From a bacterium OM1 bin76 (lineage in GTDB: Bacteria > Actinomycetota > Acidimicrobiia > Spongiisociales > ZC4RG35), in the NCBI GenBank assembly GCA_002238785.1, contig MPNA01000028.1, positions 1 to 37,232 on the forward strand: a stretch of DNA of 37,232 nucleotides. Reading direction: 5' to 3'. This document shows, one piece after another, positions 6,196 through 15,568 of this stretch; position 1 is the first letter of the stretch; the number at the start of each line of letters is the position of its first letter. A program made the translations under genes and the position numbers. The notes under the pieces were generated by a model. The model was not told the DNA's origin. It saw only the letters and a list, made by a program, of their open reading frames with translations, and made no database searches.

Positions 6196-7550
6196 GGCAG
6201 AGGTTCTGCCTGCGGAACATACACCACGAGGCATTCAGGCTCGTTTTTATAGCACTACTGGCAACGTTGCTGGGACTGAGCGCCTGTTCTGTGGAATCTG
6301 GCTCCGACGACCCCGGACCGGCGCCCGTCTCCGAGTCGCTTCTGCCGGAAGACGTGGCTGAGCAGATCGACGTGCTGTTCGGTACGGACACCACCTCAAC
6401 GACAATTGCCGAGCCCGAAGAAGTCGTAACCGAGGCTGACCCGGGGGAGCCAACTGTCCCCGGTGTCACCGATGAGTACGTCCTATTCGGCCAGTCCGCC
6501 GCGTTCAGCGGACCTGCCGAGGAGTTGGGCATCAACATGCGCTATGGGATCCAGGCCGCTTTTGCCGAAGCCAACCAGGGCGGGGGCGTTTTCGGCAGAC
6601 AACTGCGGTTGGTGTCTCTGGATGATTCCTACGAGCCCGAGGCGGCCATCACCAACTCCCAGCAACTGATCGATGAAGAAGGGGTGTTCGCTCTGATAGG
6701 AGCGGTCGGCACTCCCACCTCCCGGTCGGCTACGCCGGTGGCCAAGGAGGCGGGTGTGCCCTACATAGCCCCATTCACCGGCGCCGGATTCCTCCGCGAT
6801 GCGCAACAGTTGGAAAACGTTGTGAATCTGCGGGCCTCCTATAACCAGGAAACCGAGGAAATGGTGAAGCGTCTCATAGAGGACCTTGACATCACCGAGA
6901 TTGCCGTCCTCTTCCAGGACGACTCCTTCGGAAGAGCCGGGTACAGCGGGGTTCTGGCGGCTCTGGAAAGGCGCGGCATGGAGCCCGCCGCGGTCGGTTC
7001 CTACACCCGCAACACCACCGCGGTAAAAACCGCCATGCTCGACATCCAGGTGAACGAACCGGAAGCGGTGATCATAATCGGCGCCTACAAGCCGGCAGCC
7101 GCCATGATCAGTTGGTCGCGGTTTACCAACTTCAACCCGGTCTTCATCAACATCTCCTTCGTGGGAAGCAACGCCCTCAAGGAGGAACTCAGAGCTTACG
7201 GAATCGGGGTTTACGTGACGCAGGTGGTTCCCTTCCCCACCGACGACAGCATCCCGGTGGTGGCCGATTACCTGGCCGCTCTGGATGCCCATGTCCCGGA
7301 GGCGGTCCCCGGTTTTGTCTCCCTGGAGGGATACCTGGCCGGACGCCTGGCAGTGGCCATCCTGGAACGCTGCGGGCCCGACGTCAACCGGGAGTGCTTC
7401 ACAGAGGGTTTGCGTGAAGATGGAGACTTCGACCTTGGAGGGTTCCGACTCCGATACGGGGAGAACGATAACCAGGGCTCCGATTCGGTCTTCTGGACGG
7501 TGCTGAGGGCCGACGGTCAGTACCACCCCATCGACAGATTGGGACAGTAA
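6192..7550 (+). CDS. Periplasmic-binding-protein-like sensor lipoprotein
   Basis: A 452-residue exported lipoprotein. An N-terminal hydrophobic segment ends in the lipobox LLGLSAC (C32), followed by an acidic, Thr-rich linker to about residue 92. A type I periplasmic-binding fold of the Leu/Ile/Val-binding (Peripla_BP_6) type comes next (VLFGQSAAFSGPAEELG, IGAVGTPTSRS, FQDDSFGRAGYSG, ADGQYH). No ABC permease or ATPase lies beside it. Instead it sits between the partner-switch genes and a histidine kinase with a large extracytoplasmic helical region. That resembles TorT-TorS or similar binding-protein/kinase pairs, so a sensory role is more likely than transport. The ligand is unknown; amino acids or small polar compounds are usual for this fold. 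Confidence 0.85.
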   Translation: MRQRFCLRNIHHEAFRLVFIALLATLLGLSACSVESGSDDPGPAPVSESLLPEDVAEQIDVLFGTDTTSTTIAEPEEVVTEADPGEPTVPGVTDEYVLFGQSAAFSGPAEELGINMRYGIQAAFAEANQGGGVFGRQLRLVSLDDSYEPEAAITNSQQLIDEEGVFALIGAVGTPTSRSATPVAKEAGVPYIAPFTGAGFLRDAQQLENVVNLRASYNQETEEMVKRLIEDLDITEIAVLFQDDSFGRAGYSGVLAALERRGMEPAAVGSYTRNTTAVKTAMLDIQVNEPEAVIIIGAYKPAAAMISWSRFTNFNPVFINISFVGSNALKEELRAYGIGVYVTQVVPFPTDDSIPVVADYLAALDAHVPEAVPGFVSLEGYLAGRLAVAILERCGPDVNRECFTEGLREDGDFDLGGFRLRYGENDNQGSDSVFWTVLRADGQYHPIDRLGQ

Positions 7551-7554
7551 GACG

Positions 7555-9723
7555 ATGAGGACTTTCTTCAGGCGACTCCTGGAAAGCCGATATCGAATCT
7601 CCACCCAACTCTACTCGGGGATCTGGGGAGCCGTGGCCCTGACCGTGGCGGCAGGTTTGGTGGGATGGTTCTCCTTCAACCAAGTGGGAGAGGCCCAGAG
7701 CGTGGTCAACGAGAACACGGTGCCCGAATTGGCCACCGCCTTCGAAATCGCCCAGTACAGCAGCACCTTGGTGGACGCCGCCCCCAACCTCACCACTGCG
7801 GCCACCCCGGAAGAACTGGACGAGATCGCCGCAGGGATCGAGGAGACCAGCGGCGCCTTCCTGGACCAACTGGACTTGATGGAAGGCAGTCAGGCCGACG
7901 CGCAACAGTTCGAGCAACTCCGCTACTACGTGGATTCACTGATTGCCAATATCGCGGCCATCTCCCGCGCCGAGCAGGAACTTCAAAGGCTGGCGGTGGT
8001 CAGCGAGCAACTGCGGGCAGAATTGGACGACCTGGGCAGTCAACTCGACTTGGTGGTGATCCCGGCCCTCGACGATCAGTTCTTCTTTGGCATGACCGGT
8101 TACCGCCGCCTGTGGGAGTTGCCAATTCCCAGGGATGAGTACCTGACGGAGGAGCAGTTGGTCATCTACCGTCACTTAAGCGAGATACAGGCCAACACCA
8201 ACATCGCCACCCAACTGGTGGCCACCGCGTTCAGTGTGTCCGACGCCTCGCAGGTGGAACCCTTGCGGGAGAGTTTCGAGGCTGCGCAGGGACAGATTGA
8301 GAGCAGCCTGATTGTTCTGGAAGGGGCCGATTTCCACGAGGAACTCTCCCAACTCTTCGCTCAGCTATTCGAGAGAAGCCTGGGAACCGAAGGCGCCTTC
8401 AATCTTGCCACCCAGCAGTTGAGGTTCCTGGACAACCAGGTCGACCTGCTCTCCGACAACCGCCTGATCGCGGTGGACCTGCTGGGGGAGGTCAACCTGC
8501 TGGTAAGCGCTGCCCGGGGGCGCGCCGACGAGGCCACCCAGGCTTCCGATCAGGCGATTCTCACCGGTCGTACCCTGCTTCTGGCCATCAGTATCTTGAG
8601 CGTCACCGGCGCTGTTTTGATGGCTTGGCTGTTTGTGGGCCGGGTGCTGTTGCGCCGGCTCAACCAGCTTTCCGACTGGATGCTGGGAATGGCTGATGGA
8701 GATCTGGAGACCCGCATAGAGATCAAGGGTCGGGATGAGGTGGCCGACATGGCCGCCGCATTGGAGGTATTCCGGATCAACGCTCTGGAGGTCCAGCGCC
8801 TCAACCTGGTGGAGAAACTAGCCAACGAACTGGAGGAAAAGAACGCCGACCTGGAGAGGGTGCTGGACGATCTGCAGAAGGCCCAAGAGCAGATCGTCAT
8901 CCAGGAGAAACTGGCCGCTCTCGGAGAATTGACCGCAGGGGTGGCCCATGAGATCCGCAATCCGCTGAACTTCGTCAAGAACTTCGCCGAGTCATCGGAG
9001 GAGTTGTTGGAAGAGATGCAGGAGATCTTCGATGACATCGAAGACGACATCGAAGACGACGACATGGACTACATCCAGGAGATCAAGGGTGATCTGGTCG
9101 CCAACCTGGGAAGAATCCGTTCGCACGGCAACCGCGCCAACAGCATCGTCGAGGATATGTTGATGATGGGCCGGGACTCGGGTGAGAAGCGAATGGCGAA
9201 CCTGAACAACGTTGTGCACGAGCACATGAAGCTGGCATATCACAGCGCTCGCGCCTTGGATCCCGACTTCAACCTCACCATCAACGAGGAGTACGACCCC
9301 AACGTCGGCGAGTTGGAGGTGGTGCCACAGGATATCGGCCGGGTGTTCCTGAACCTGGTGAGCAACGCCTGCTACGCCACCGACGAGCGTCGCAAGAAAA
9401 TCGAAGCCACCGGGGAAAAGGGATTCATGCCGGAATTGCGAGTCACCACCCATCGGGAAGAAGACCGAATCGTGGTAAAGGTGTGGGACAACGGAGGGGG
9501 CATACCCGATGACGTGGTGGAGAAGATCTTCAACCCCTTCTTCACAACCAAGCCCACCGACAAAGGCACCGGCCTGGGCTTGGCCCTCTCCAGTGACATC
9601 GCCCGCCAGCACGGAGGCTTGATCCGCGTTGAAACCATGCCGGGGGAGGCAACCACCATGATCGTGGAGATCCCCCTTGATGACAACCCCATCAGGGAAG
9701 TGGCGGGCATCGAGCACCACTAA
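7555..9723 (+). CDS. TorS-like transmembrane sensor histidine kinase
   Basis: A 722-residue kinase with a first membrane helix at about 21-41 and a long, mostly helical extracytoplasmic domain at 42-338. A second helix (339-363), a HAMP domain (364-417) and a coiled coil leading into EKLAALGELTAGVAHEIRNP (H465 is the phospho-acceptor) follow. The ATPase has its N box around N604, G1 DNGGGIPD (645-652) and G2 GTGLGLAL (671-678). There is no receiver or Hpt domain. The layout from the helical sensor through the LAALGELTAGVAHE dimerisation helix is the TorS-like type, which commonly partners a periplasmic-binding protein, as encoded 4 nt upstream. The dimerisation helices carry an unusual acidic insert (about 493-505). 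Likely target: the receiver of the PP2C protein at 4591-5760. Confidence 0.93.
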   Translation: MRTFFRRLLESRYRISTQLYSGIWGAVALTVAAGLVGWFSFNQVGEAQSVVNENTVPELATAFEIAQYSSTLVDAAPNLTTAATPEELDEIAAGIEETSGAFLDQLDLMEGSQADAQQFEQLRYYVDSLIANIAAISRAEQELQRLAVVSEQLRAELDDLGSQLDLVVIPALDDQFFFGMTGYRRLWELPIPRDEYLTEEQLVIYRHLSEIQANTNIATQLVATAFSVSDASQVEPLRESFEAAQGQIESSLIVLEGADFHEELSQLFAQLFERSLGTEGAFNLATQQLRFLDNQVDLLSDNRLIAVDLLGEVNLLVSAARGRADEATQASDQAILTGRTLLLAISILSVTGAVLMAWLFVGRVLLRRLNQLSDWMLGMADGDLETRIEIKGRDEVADMAAALEVFRINALEVQRLNLVEKLANELEEKNADLERVLDDLQKAQEQIVIQEKLAALGELTAGVAHEIRNPLNFVKNFAESSEELLEEMQEIFDDIEDDIEDDDMDYIQEIKGDLVANLGRIRSHGNRANSIVEDMLMMGRDSGEKRMANLNNVVHEHMKLAYHSARALDPDFNLTINEEYDPNVGELEVVPQDIGRVFLNLVSNACYATDERRKKIEATGEKGFMPELRVTTHREEDRIVVKVWDNGGGIPDDVVEKIFNPFFTTKPTDKGTGLGLALSSDIARQHGGLIRVETMPGEATTMIVEIPLDDNPIREVAGIEHH

Positions 9724-9913
9724 CTGCCCAGCAGCGACACCTTGATGAGTACGGGTGACCCTGACCGTTGCCGATTGAAACAACATCTGCAGATCCCTTG
9801 TTTGACGTTAAGGTTGAACATGAAACTGGCCTGCAGGACCGTTGGCCAGCCGGCGTTGGTGACGTGGGCCGGTGAGAGGGCACCGTCCTACGGTCAGGTA
9901 GTGTTCTGCGGAT

Positions 9914-10879
9914 GTGGTTGAGCAAGTGAGCGACAGATCAGTTGTGGTGGACGGATGCGCTCCGCTCCTGGCAAAACGGGGGGCATGGCAGGGATACTTG
10001 GCTGGGGGAGTGGACCTGGCGATACCCACGGTTGCCACCCATGAGACTCCCCTAGAAGCCATGCCGCGGGTGAGGGATTGGAGGAAGTGGATAGCCGACA
10101 ATGACTCCCTCTTCCACGCCGCTTCGCCTAGCGATCTGGGAACCTTCGCAGAGGGGAGGCTGGGGATAGCCTTCCACTTCCAGAACACCACACCATTGGG
10201 AGAGAGCCTGGATCTGCTGGAGACCTACGCGAGACTGGGACTGCGGATGATCCAACTCACCTACAACCACCGCAATGCGGTGGGGGACGGCTGCATGGAT
10301 CCCAACGATCGGGGACTCACCGCTTTCGGCAGGGATGTTGTGGCGGAGATGAACCGGTTGGGGATAGTGGTGGACCTTTCCCACACCGGGCATCGCACCA
10401 CTTTGGAAGCCATCGACGCCTCAGAGCATCCCACTGTCTTCTCCCACTCCAATGCCCAACGGCTATTCGATCATCCCCGCAACATAACCGACACTCAGAT
10501 ACGGGCGGTCGCCGAAGGGGGCGGACTGGTGGGAGTCAACACGGTCTCCTCGTTCCTTCGCTCCGACGGGGTGGGCGCCAACCTGTCGGACCTGCTGGAC
10601 CACATCGATTATCTGGTGGAGATGATCGGCTCCAATCAAGTGTGCCTGGGCCTCGACTTCTGGATCGACGGTGAACCCGATTTTGGGGAATGGACCGAAG
10701 CGGGTTTGTGGACCGCCGATGACCTGTCCGCACATGTTGGTTGGCCCCGAGGTATCAGCGGACCCGGACACATCCCCCGCCTGCGCCAAGGACTGGCGGA
10801 CCGCGGATACTCACCCGAAGCCATTGCGGGGATCATGGGAGACAATTGGATACGGCTGTTCACCGAAGTTTGGACCTGA
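9914..10879 (+). CDS. Peptidase M19 (membrane dipeptidase) homologue
   Basis: A 321-residue protein with M19/renal-dipeptidase features: GLRMIQLTYNHRN, GDGCMDPNDRGLT, GIVVDLSHTGHRTT, the FSHSNAQ and DHPRNITD segments, and GLDFW near the C-terminal third. These proteins are zinc TIM-barrel hydrolases of dipeptides. Two of the zinc histidines (in DLSHTG and FSHSN) are present, but the usual N-terminal DGHxD motif is replaced by VVDGCAPLL. The usual bridging Glu appears as Gln in FHFQNTT. Related actinobacterial and proteobacterial subfamilies share this variation, so the metal site and reaction may differ from a true dipeptidase. The GTG at 9914 is a weakly supported start; GTG 9926 is an alternative. 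It is monocistronic and convergent with the next gene. Confidence 0.82.
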   Translation: MVEQVSDRSVVVDGCAPLLAKRGAWQGYLAGGVDLAIPTVATHETPLEAMPRVRDWRKWIADNDSLFHAASPSDLGTFAEGRLGIAFHFQNTTPLGESLDLLETYARLGLRMIQLTYNHRNAVGDGCMDPNDRGLTAFGRDVVAEMNRLGIVVDLSHTGHRTTLEAIDASEHPTVFSHSNAQRLFDHPRNITDTQIRAVAEGGGLVGVNTVSSFLRSDGVGANLSDLLDHIDYLVEMIGSNQVCLGLDFWIDGEPDFGEWTEAGLWTADDLSAHVGWPRGISGPGHIPRLRQGLADRGYSPEAIAGIMGDNWIRLFTEVWT

Positions 10880-10897
10880 AACCCGGCCTGCATCTTT

Positions 10898-11893
10898 CTA
10901 CAAGGCGTGACGGGCGGCTTTCACCCTCTCGATGAGGAACCCGCCCAGCGTCTCCAGAACGGCGGTGGTGTGACTGCTGGGCAGTTCTGCCAGCGCCCGG
11001 GAAGCGACCTGTGCATGGCTCAAGGCTATGGACAGGGCCTGATCGACGTAGCCGCCCTTCACCACCGTGGAGATCACTTCCTCCACCGCATCTTCCCGGT
11101 AGGGGGGCGGATGTCCCAACAATTCCACCACCCTGGGCCCGTTCGCGCCCCGAACGGCCAGCAGCACCGGCAAGGTGAAAGTCCCCTCGCGGATGTCGGC
11201 CCCGGCGGGTTTGCCCAACAAATCGGTGGTGGCCACCAGATCCAGGGCGTCGTCGGCAATCTGGAAGACCCTCCCCAATTCGAATGCCCACAGGGTGAGC
11301 GTGTCCACCACCGGCGTCGGGGCGTCACCGGCCCGGGCGCCGATGTAGACGGAGGTGCGGATCAGGCTGGCGGTCTTGAGATCGATAACACGCTGGTAGG
11401 TGGCGATTTGGTGGTCGAGTCTGCCTGTCAATCGGAATTCAAGGGTCTGGCCCTCGGTGAGTTCGGTGTAGGTCTTGGCCAGCATCCGAACCGACTCCAT
11501 GTCCAGGTATGTGGAAGCCAATTCCGAAGCCCGCGAGATTAGGAAGTCCCCAGCCAGGACCGCCAGGGTGTTGCTCCAGTTGGCGTTCACCGACGGACCG
11601 CCCCGTCGCGTGTCGGACTCGTCGATCACATCATCGTGATAGAGGCTCCCCACATGGATCAATTCCACGGCGGCGGCCGCCTCCACAGCCCTGCGGTCCT
11701 CGGCGGGTCCCAGGCCGGCCGCCAGCAAGGCGAGCAGGGGGCGGAGGCGCTTTCCTCCGGCCTTGAGAAGGTGCTGGGAGATCTCCGTCATGAAGGAATC
11801 GTGGGAGGTGCTGACCTCCATCAGCCGCGATTCAACCTCTTCCAGGCGATCCCAAATCCGAGGGATGTCGATCAGATGGCGAAAGTTGTCCAT
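10898..11893 (-). CDS. Polyprenyl diphosphate synthase
   Basis: A 331-residue trans-prenyltransferase that condenses isopentenyl diphosphate with an allylic starter to give long polyprenyl diphosphates, for example for menaquinone. GGKRLRPLL, the first Asp-rich motif DDVIDESDTRRG and the second one FQIADDALD bind substrate and Mg2+. Chain length cannot be fixed from the sequence; hepta- to nonaprenyl is common in this group. The ATG at 11893 is preferred over a TTG at 11899. No ribosome site is visible, and a TATATT -10-like box lies about 18 nt before the ATG, so a nearly leaderless message is possible. It is divergent from clpC. Confidence 0.9.
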   Translation of the reverse strand: MDNFRHLIDIPRIWDRLEEVESRLMEVSTSHDSFMTEISQHLLKAGGKRLRPLLALLAAGLGPAEDRRAVEAAAAVELIHVGSLYHDDVIDESDTRRGGPSVNANWSNTLAVLAGDFLISRASELASTYLDMESVRMLAKTYTELTEGQTLEFRLTGRLDHQIATYQRVIDLKTASLIRTSVYIGARAGDAPTPVVDTLTLWAFELGRVFQIADDALDLVATTDLLGKPAGADIREGTFTLPVLLAVRGANGPRVVELLGHPPPYREDAVEEVISTVVKGGYVDQALSIALSHAQVASRALAELPSSHTTAVLETLGGFLIERVKAARHAL

Positions 11894-12023
11894 GGTCAAG
11901 GAAACGTGGAATATAGAGGAGGGACTGGCTTATACTTCGATCAGGAACACAAAAGCGTTTCTCGTGGTTGTAATAGACTAGGAACCCCGGAGGCGCCGGG
12001 ACGTAGCGCAGTTAGGAGAGGCA

Positions 12024-14522
12024 TTGTTCGAGCGATTCACTGACCGGGCCCGCCGGGTTGTGGTTATGGCGCAAGAGGAAGCGCGCAAGATGAACCACAA
12101 GTACATCGGCACCGAGCACCTGCTGCTCGGGCTCTTGGCCGAAGGGGAGGGCGTGGCAGCCAAGTCGCTGGGTAGCCTGGGTATCGATCTGAACAGCACC
12201 AGGGAGACCGTGATTCAGACCGTCGGGGTGGGACAACAGGCGCCCACCGGTCATATCCCCTTCACGCCCCGGGCCAAGAAGGTGTTGGAACTGGCACTGC
12301 GCGAGGCACTGCAGTTGGGTCACAATTACATAGGAACCGAGCACATCTTGTTGGGTCTCATCCGTGAAGGGGAGGGAGTTGCCGCACAGGTCCTAGGTCA
12401 GGCCGAGGCGGGCCTGCAGAAGATACGCCAGACGGTTCTTTCGGAGTTGTCGGGTTCGGGAGGCGAGGGCAGCCGCGGAAAGAGTCAGAGTCCGCCGCAG
12501 GCGGCCCGTACCGGCGCCAGCCGGGAGGGTCACCGTTCAGGCTCCAGCATCCTTGATCAATTCGGTCGCAATCTCACCCATGCCGCCCGCGAACGGATAC
12601 TCGACCCGGTGATCGGACGGTCCAGGGAGATCGACCGCATGATGCAGATCCTTGCCCGCCGGACCAAGAACAATCCGGTTCTGATCGGCGAGCCGGGGGT
12701 TGGCAAGAGCGCCATTGTGGAAGGACTCGCCCAGCGGATCGTGGCGGGAGAGGTTCCCCGGTCGTTGAGCAACCAGACCTTGTACACCATTGACCTGGGA
12801 GCGATGGTGGCTGGAACCCGGTACCGGGGCGACTTCGAGGAACGGATGAAGAAGGTCCTCAAAGAGATCAGAAAACGCGGCAATGTCATCATCTTCTTGG
12901 ACGAGATCCACACCGTGGTGGGCGCCGGCGCCGCCGAGGGAGCTATCGACGCCGCTTCCATCCTCAAGCCCATGCTGGCCCGGGGAGAGTTGCAGACCAT
13001 CGGCGCCACCACCCTCGATGAGTACCGCAAGCATTTCGAGCGTGACTCGGCCCTGGCCCGCCGCTTCCAGCCCGTGCAGGTGGATGAACCATCCATCGCA
13101 GATGCGGTGGAAATCTTGATGGGCCTGAAGGACCGCTACGAGAGCTTTCACCAGGTGGTGTTCACCGATGAGGCCATCGTCACCGCCGTGCACCTGGCCG
13201 ACCGCTATGTCTCCGATCGTTTCCTGCCCGACAAGGCGATCGATCTGATGGACGAGGCAGGAAGCCGCAAGAAGCTTTACAGCATGTCTCCCATCCCCGA
13301 GGTGGAGCAGTTGAACATCAAGCTGTCGGATCTGCGCTTGAAGAAGAAGGACGCCATTGAGTCCGATGAGTTCGAGAAGGCGGCCGAGTTGCGAGACCAG
13401 GAAAAGACAGTCCGCAAGGAGATGGAGAAGGTGATCGCAAAGGGGGGAGCGGTGGAGAGTGGCGCCTCGGTGATCGACGAGGAGGAAATCGCTGAAGTGC
13501 TGGCCCAGTGGACGGGTATTCCGGTCCATAGACTGACCGAGGAGGAGACCTCCCGGTTGGTGAACATGGAGGAAGAATTGCATCGCCGCATAGTCGCCCA
13601 GGACGACGCCATCGCGGCGGTAAGCCGGGCCATCCGGCGCACTCGGGCGGGTTTGAAGGACCCCAAGCGGCCGGCGGGCTCGTTCATCTTCCTGGGACCC
13701 TCGGGAGTGGGGAAGACCGAAACCGCCAAAGCCCTCACCGAATTCCTGTTCGGAAACGAGGACTCACTGGTCCAGATCGACATGTCCGAATACATGGAGA
13801 AGCACGCGGTTAGCAGGCTGATAGGTTCACCTCCGGGTTACGTCGGCTACGACGAGGGCGGACAGCTCACAGAAGCAGTCCGTCGGCGCCCGTTCTCAGT
13901 GGTGTTGTTCGACGAGATCGAGAAGGCCCACGCCGACGTGTTCAACATTCTGCTGCAGATCCTGGAGGATGGCCGCCTCACCGACTCGCACGGTAAATCG
14001 GTTGACTTCAAGAACGTGGTGATCATCATGACATCCAACCTGGGCACCAAGGAGCTTCGCAAGAAGTCGGTTGGTTTCCACAACGAATCGAGCGAGGTCA
14101 GCTACGAGCACATGCGCAACAAGCTGTTCGACGAACTCAAGCGCCACTTCCGGCCCGAGTTCCTCAACCGCATCGATGAGATCATCGTTTTCCGGGAACT
14201 CACCTTCGAGGAGATCAAGCAGATCATCGACCTGTTGATGGTTCGCATCCAAGAGCAGTTACGGGCCCAGCGGCTGGACGTGGTGCTGGCCGACTCCGCC
14301 AAGGGCTACCTGGCCAAGGTGGGTTACGACCCCGACCTGGGCGCCCGGCCCCTGCGGCGGGCTATCCAACGGTACGTGGAGGATCCCCTTTCGGAGAAGG
14401 TGCTGGTGGGCGATTTCAACGCCGGCACCACCATTCTGGTCAGTCTCGACGAGGAGAACGACGAACTGGTGCTGGAGGGCTTCGACGTCTCCCCACCGGT
14501 GGAGGCTGCTTCTTCCGGCTGA
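12024..14522 (+). CDS. clpC: AAA+ unfoldase ClpC
   Basis: An 832-residue Hsp100 unfoldase that feeds proteins to the ClpP protease. It has two N-terminal repeat domains ([16 protein letters not shown] and [16 protein letters not shown], each ending in IGTEH.LLGL). The D1 ring has Walker A GEPGVGKS near residue 222 and Walker [11 protein letters not shown] coiled middle domain carries the UVR-like [22 protein letters not shown], shown here only by its [11 protein letters not shown] core. D2 has Walker [10 protein letters not shown] near residue 558. The start is TTG, with AGGAG 5 nt upstream. It ends with a hairpin shared with the convergent next gene. No mcsA, mcsB or ctsR is nearby, as expected in actinobacteria. 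Confidence 0.97.
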   Translation: MFERFTDRARRVVVMAQEEARKMNHKYIGTEHLLLGLLAEGEGVAAKSLGSLGIDLNSTRETVIQTVGVGQQAPTGHIPFTPRAKKVLELALREALQLGHNYIGTEHILLGLIREGEGVAAQVLGQAEAGLQKIRQTVLSELSGSGGEGSRGKSQSPPQAARTGASREGHRSGSSILDQFGRNLTHAARERILDPVIGRSREIDRMMQILARRTKNNPVLIGEPGVGKSAIVEGLAQRIVAGEVPRSLSNQTLYTIDLGAMVAGTRYRGDFEERMKKVLKEIRKRGNVIIFLDEIHTVVGAGAAEGAIDAASILKPMLARGELQTIGATTLDEYRKHFERDSALARRFQPVQVDEPSIADAVEILMGLKDRYESFHQVVFTDEAIVTAVHLADRYVSDRFLPDKAIDLMDEAGSRKKLYSMSPIPEVEQLNIKLSDLRLKKKDAIESDEFEKAAELRDQEKTVRKEMEKVIAKGGAVESGASVIDEEEIAEVLAQWTGIPVHRLTEEETSRLVNMEEELHRRIVAQDDAIAAVSRAIRRTRAGLKDPKRPAGSFIFLGPSGVGKTETAKALTEFLFGNEDSLVQIDMSEYMEKHAVSRLIGSPPGYVGYDEGGQLTEAVRRRPFSVVLFDEIEKAHADVFNILLQILEDGRLTDSHGKSVDFKNVVIIMTSNLGTKELRKKSVGFHNESSEVSYEHMRNKLFDELKRHFRPEFLNRIDEIIVFRELTFEEIKQIIDLLMVRIQEQLRAQRLDVVLADSAKGYLAKVGYDPDLGARPLRRAIQRYVEDPLSEKVLVGDFNAGTTILVSLDEENDELVLEGFDVSPPVEAASSG

Positions 14523-14538
14523 GCCTGCTGGCTCGGCT
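14517..14538. terminator. Bidirectional hairpin between convergent genes
   Basis: GCTGAGCC (14518-14525), a TGCT loop and GGCTCGGC (14530-14537) form an 8-bp stem with one G-T pair. It spans the clpC stop and abuts the stop of the leftward gene at 14538. No strong T run flanks it, so termination may be Rho-assisted or the hairpin may mainly protect 3' ends. Confidence 0.45.
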
Positions 14539-15533
14539 TAGTAAGCCAAGGTGCGGGTTCGGTGATGCTCGCCCATGCGGTGGGCGTCCGGCCCCAGTAC
14601 CGCCTGGGACCACAGGAAGTAGTCAAGGCGCGGTCCACAGATCGGTGTTCCCACCGATCGGATGCTCTCCACCAGCCGGTGGCCGGCGTGCACCGTAGCC
14701 CAGCGGATAGCGACTTCCTGTCGGCTGTGCCGGGGGATCTCGATGCGGTTGTCCACCGATCCGGACAATGCTTCCGAGTAGGAGAGCACCCCCAGGTGGC
14801 GCAGTAAACGGGGAAGCATGTAATCGGGATAGACCCCGAAGGAGTCCATCCCCGACCAGCGACGCTTGGAGCGGGAAGCCATTACGGCCGCCGCCAGATG
14901 GGCGAGTTTCCGGAAGCGAATGTGGTGACCGCCCACGGTCGCCTCGTCCTCATATCCGGGGACCGTGGAGGCCAGCAGGTCAACCACTGTGGGCCCGTCC
15001 CACCCCGCCTCCTCCACCAGGTTGACGGCGGCGCCGTCCCAGCGGTCCGACAAGGCATATGCCACCGCCGCCATCCGGACGCCCCGTTGCGGGACCATCT
15101 GCAGCACACCCTCCCCAGCGAACAGGCGCCGGGACTCGGTGGCGGTGATCGATGCGAAGCGCCCCAGGTCGGGTAGACCGTCCGGCCCCATCCAGTCGGT
15201 AATGGCAGCGAACAAAGCCGGAGCGTCGGTGAGAGTCCGCTCTCGCCGGGTAACCGACCACATGGTGGCGCCCGGGGGAGGCCAGAGGCAGGCCAGCACC
15301 GACACGGCGAGCACGCAGTAATCGAACCAAGGCTCGTCCCGGAGGTTGCCAGGGGGGCCGGGATAGTCGAACCTGGGGGGAGGAAAAGACTGATCCCGCC
15401 AGGTGCGAGCCACGGCTGCAACCGATCCTGCAACAACCTCCACCCCCCAATGCACCGGGGGAGGGTTGAATCGGGGATCGGTGATGGCTGCCGATGGAGT
15501 GGGCTGTCGACTTCGGTATGCTTTATAGCTCAA
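14538..15533 (-). CDS. Queuosine salvage protein (DUF2419/Qng1-like)
   Basis: A 331-residue protein matching the queuosine-salvage family, which releases queuine from queuosine 5'-monophosphate so that it can be reused for tRNA modification. Family-like stretches are PVHWGVEVV near the N-terminus, WFDYCVLAVSVLACLWPPPG, and a C-terminal YPDYMLPRLLRHLGVLSYS region. It continues with EIPRHSRQEVAIRWATV and LDYFLWSQ. Members occur in eukaryotes and scattered bacteria such as Sphaerobacter. The start is TTG 15533, the only reasonable one since an in-frame TGA lies just upstream; no ribosome site is visible. It is divergent from the BMP lipoprotein gene. No tgt or queuine transporter lies beside it, although the neighbouring operon imports nucleosides. 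Confidence 0.75.
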   Translation of the reverse strand: MSYKAYRSRQPTPSAAITDPRFNPPPVHWGVEVVAGSVAAVARTWRDQSFPPPRFDYPGPPGNLRDEPWFDYCVLAVSVLACLWPPPGATMWSVTRRERTLTDAPALFAAITDWMGPDGLPDLGRFASITATESRRLFAGEGVLQMVPQRGVRMAAVAYALSDRWDGAAVNLVEEAGWDGPTVVDLLASTVPGYEDEATVGGHHIRFRKLAHLAAAVMASRSKRRWSGMDSFGVYPDYMLPRLLRHLGVLSYSEALSGSVDNRIEIPRHSRQEVAIRWATVHAGHRLVESIRSVGTPICGPRLDYFLWSQAVLGPDAHRMGEHHRTRTLAY

Positions 15534-15568
15534 GGAGGGTGCTACAGCGACTGTAAAAGGAGCCTTTC

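Noticed and set aside
6483-7604. 373-residue minus-strand frame across the lipoprotein gene
   Set aside because: It is antisense to a well-supported exported protein and shows no recognisable domain.
11998-12030. tRNA-like string GGGACGTAGCGCAGTTAGG before clpC
   Set aside because: It resembles a tRNA 5' half, but no anticodon arm, T arm or matching acceptor strand follows. It is the clpC leader with its ribosome site.
12537-13583. 348-residue minus-strand frame inside clpC
   Set aside because: It is antisense to the conserved ClpC D1 and middle domains; composition is that of a mirror frame.
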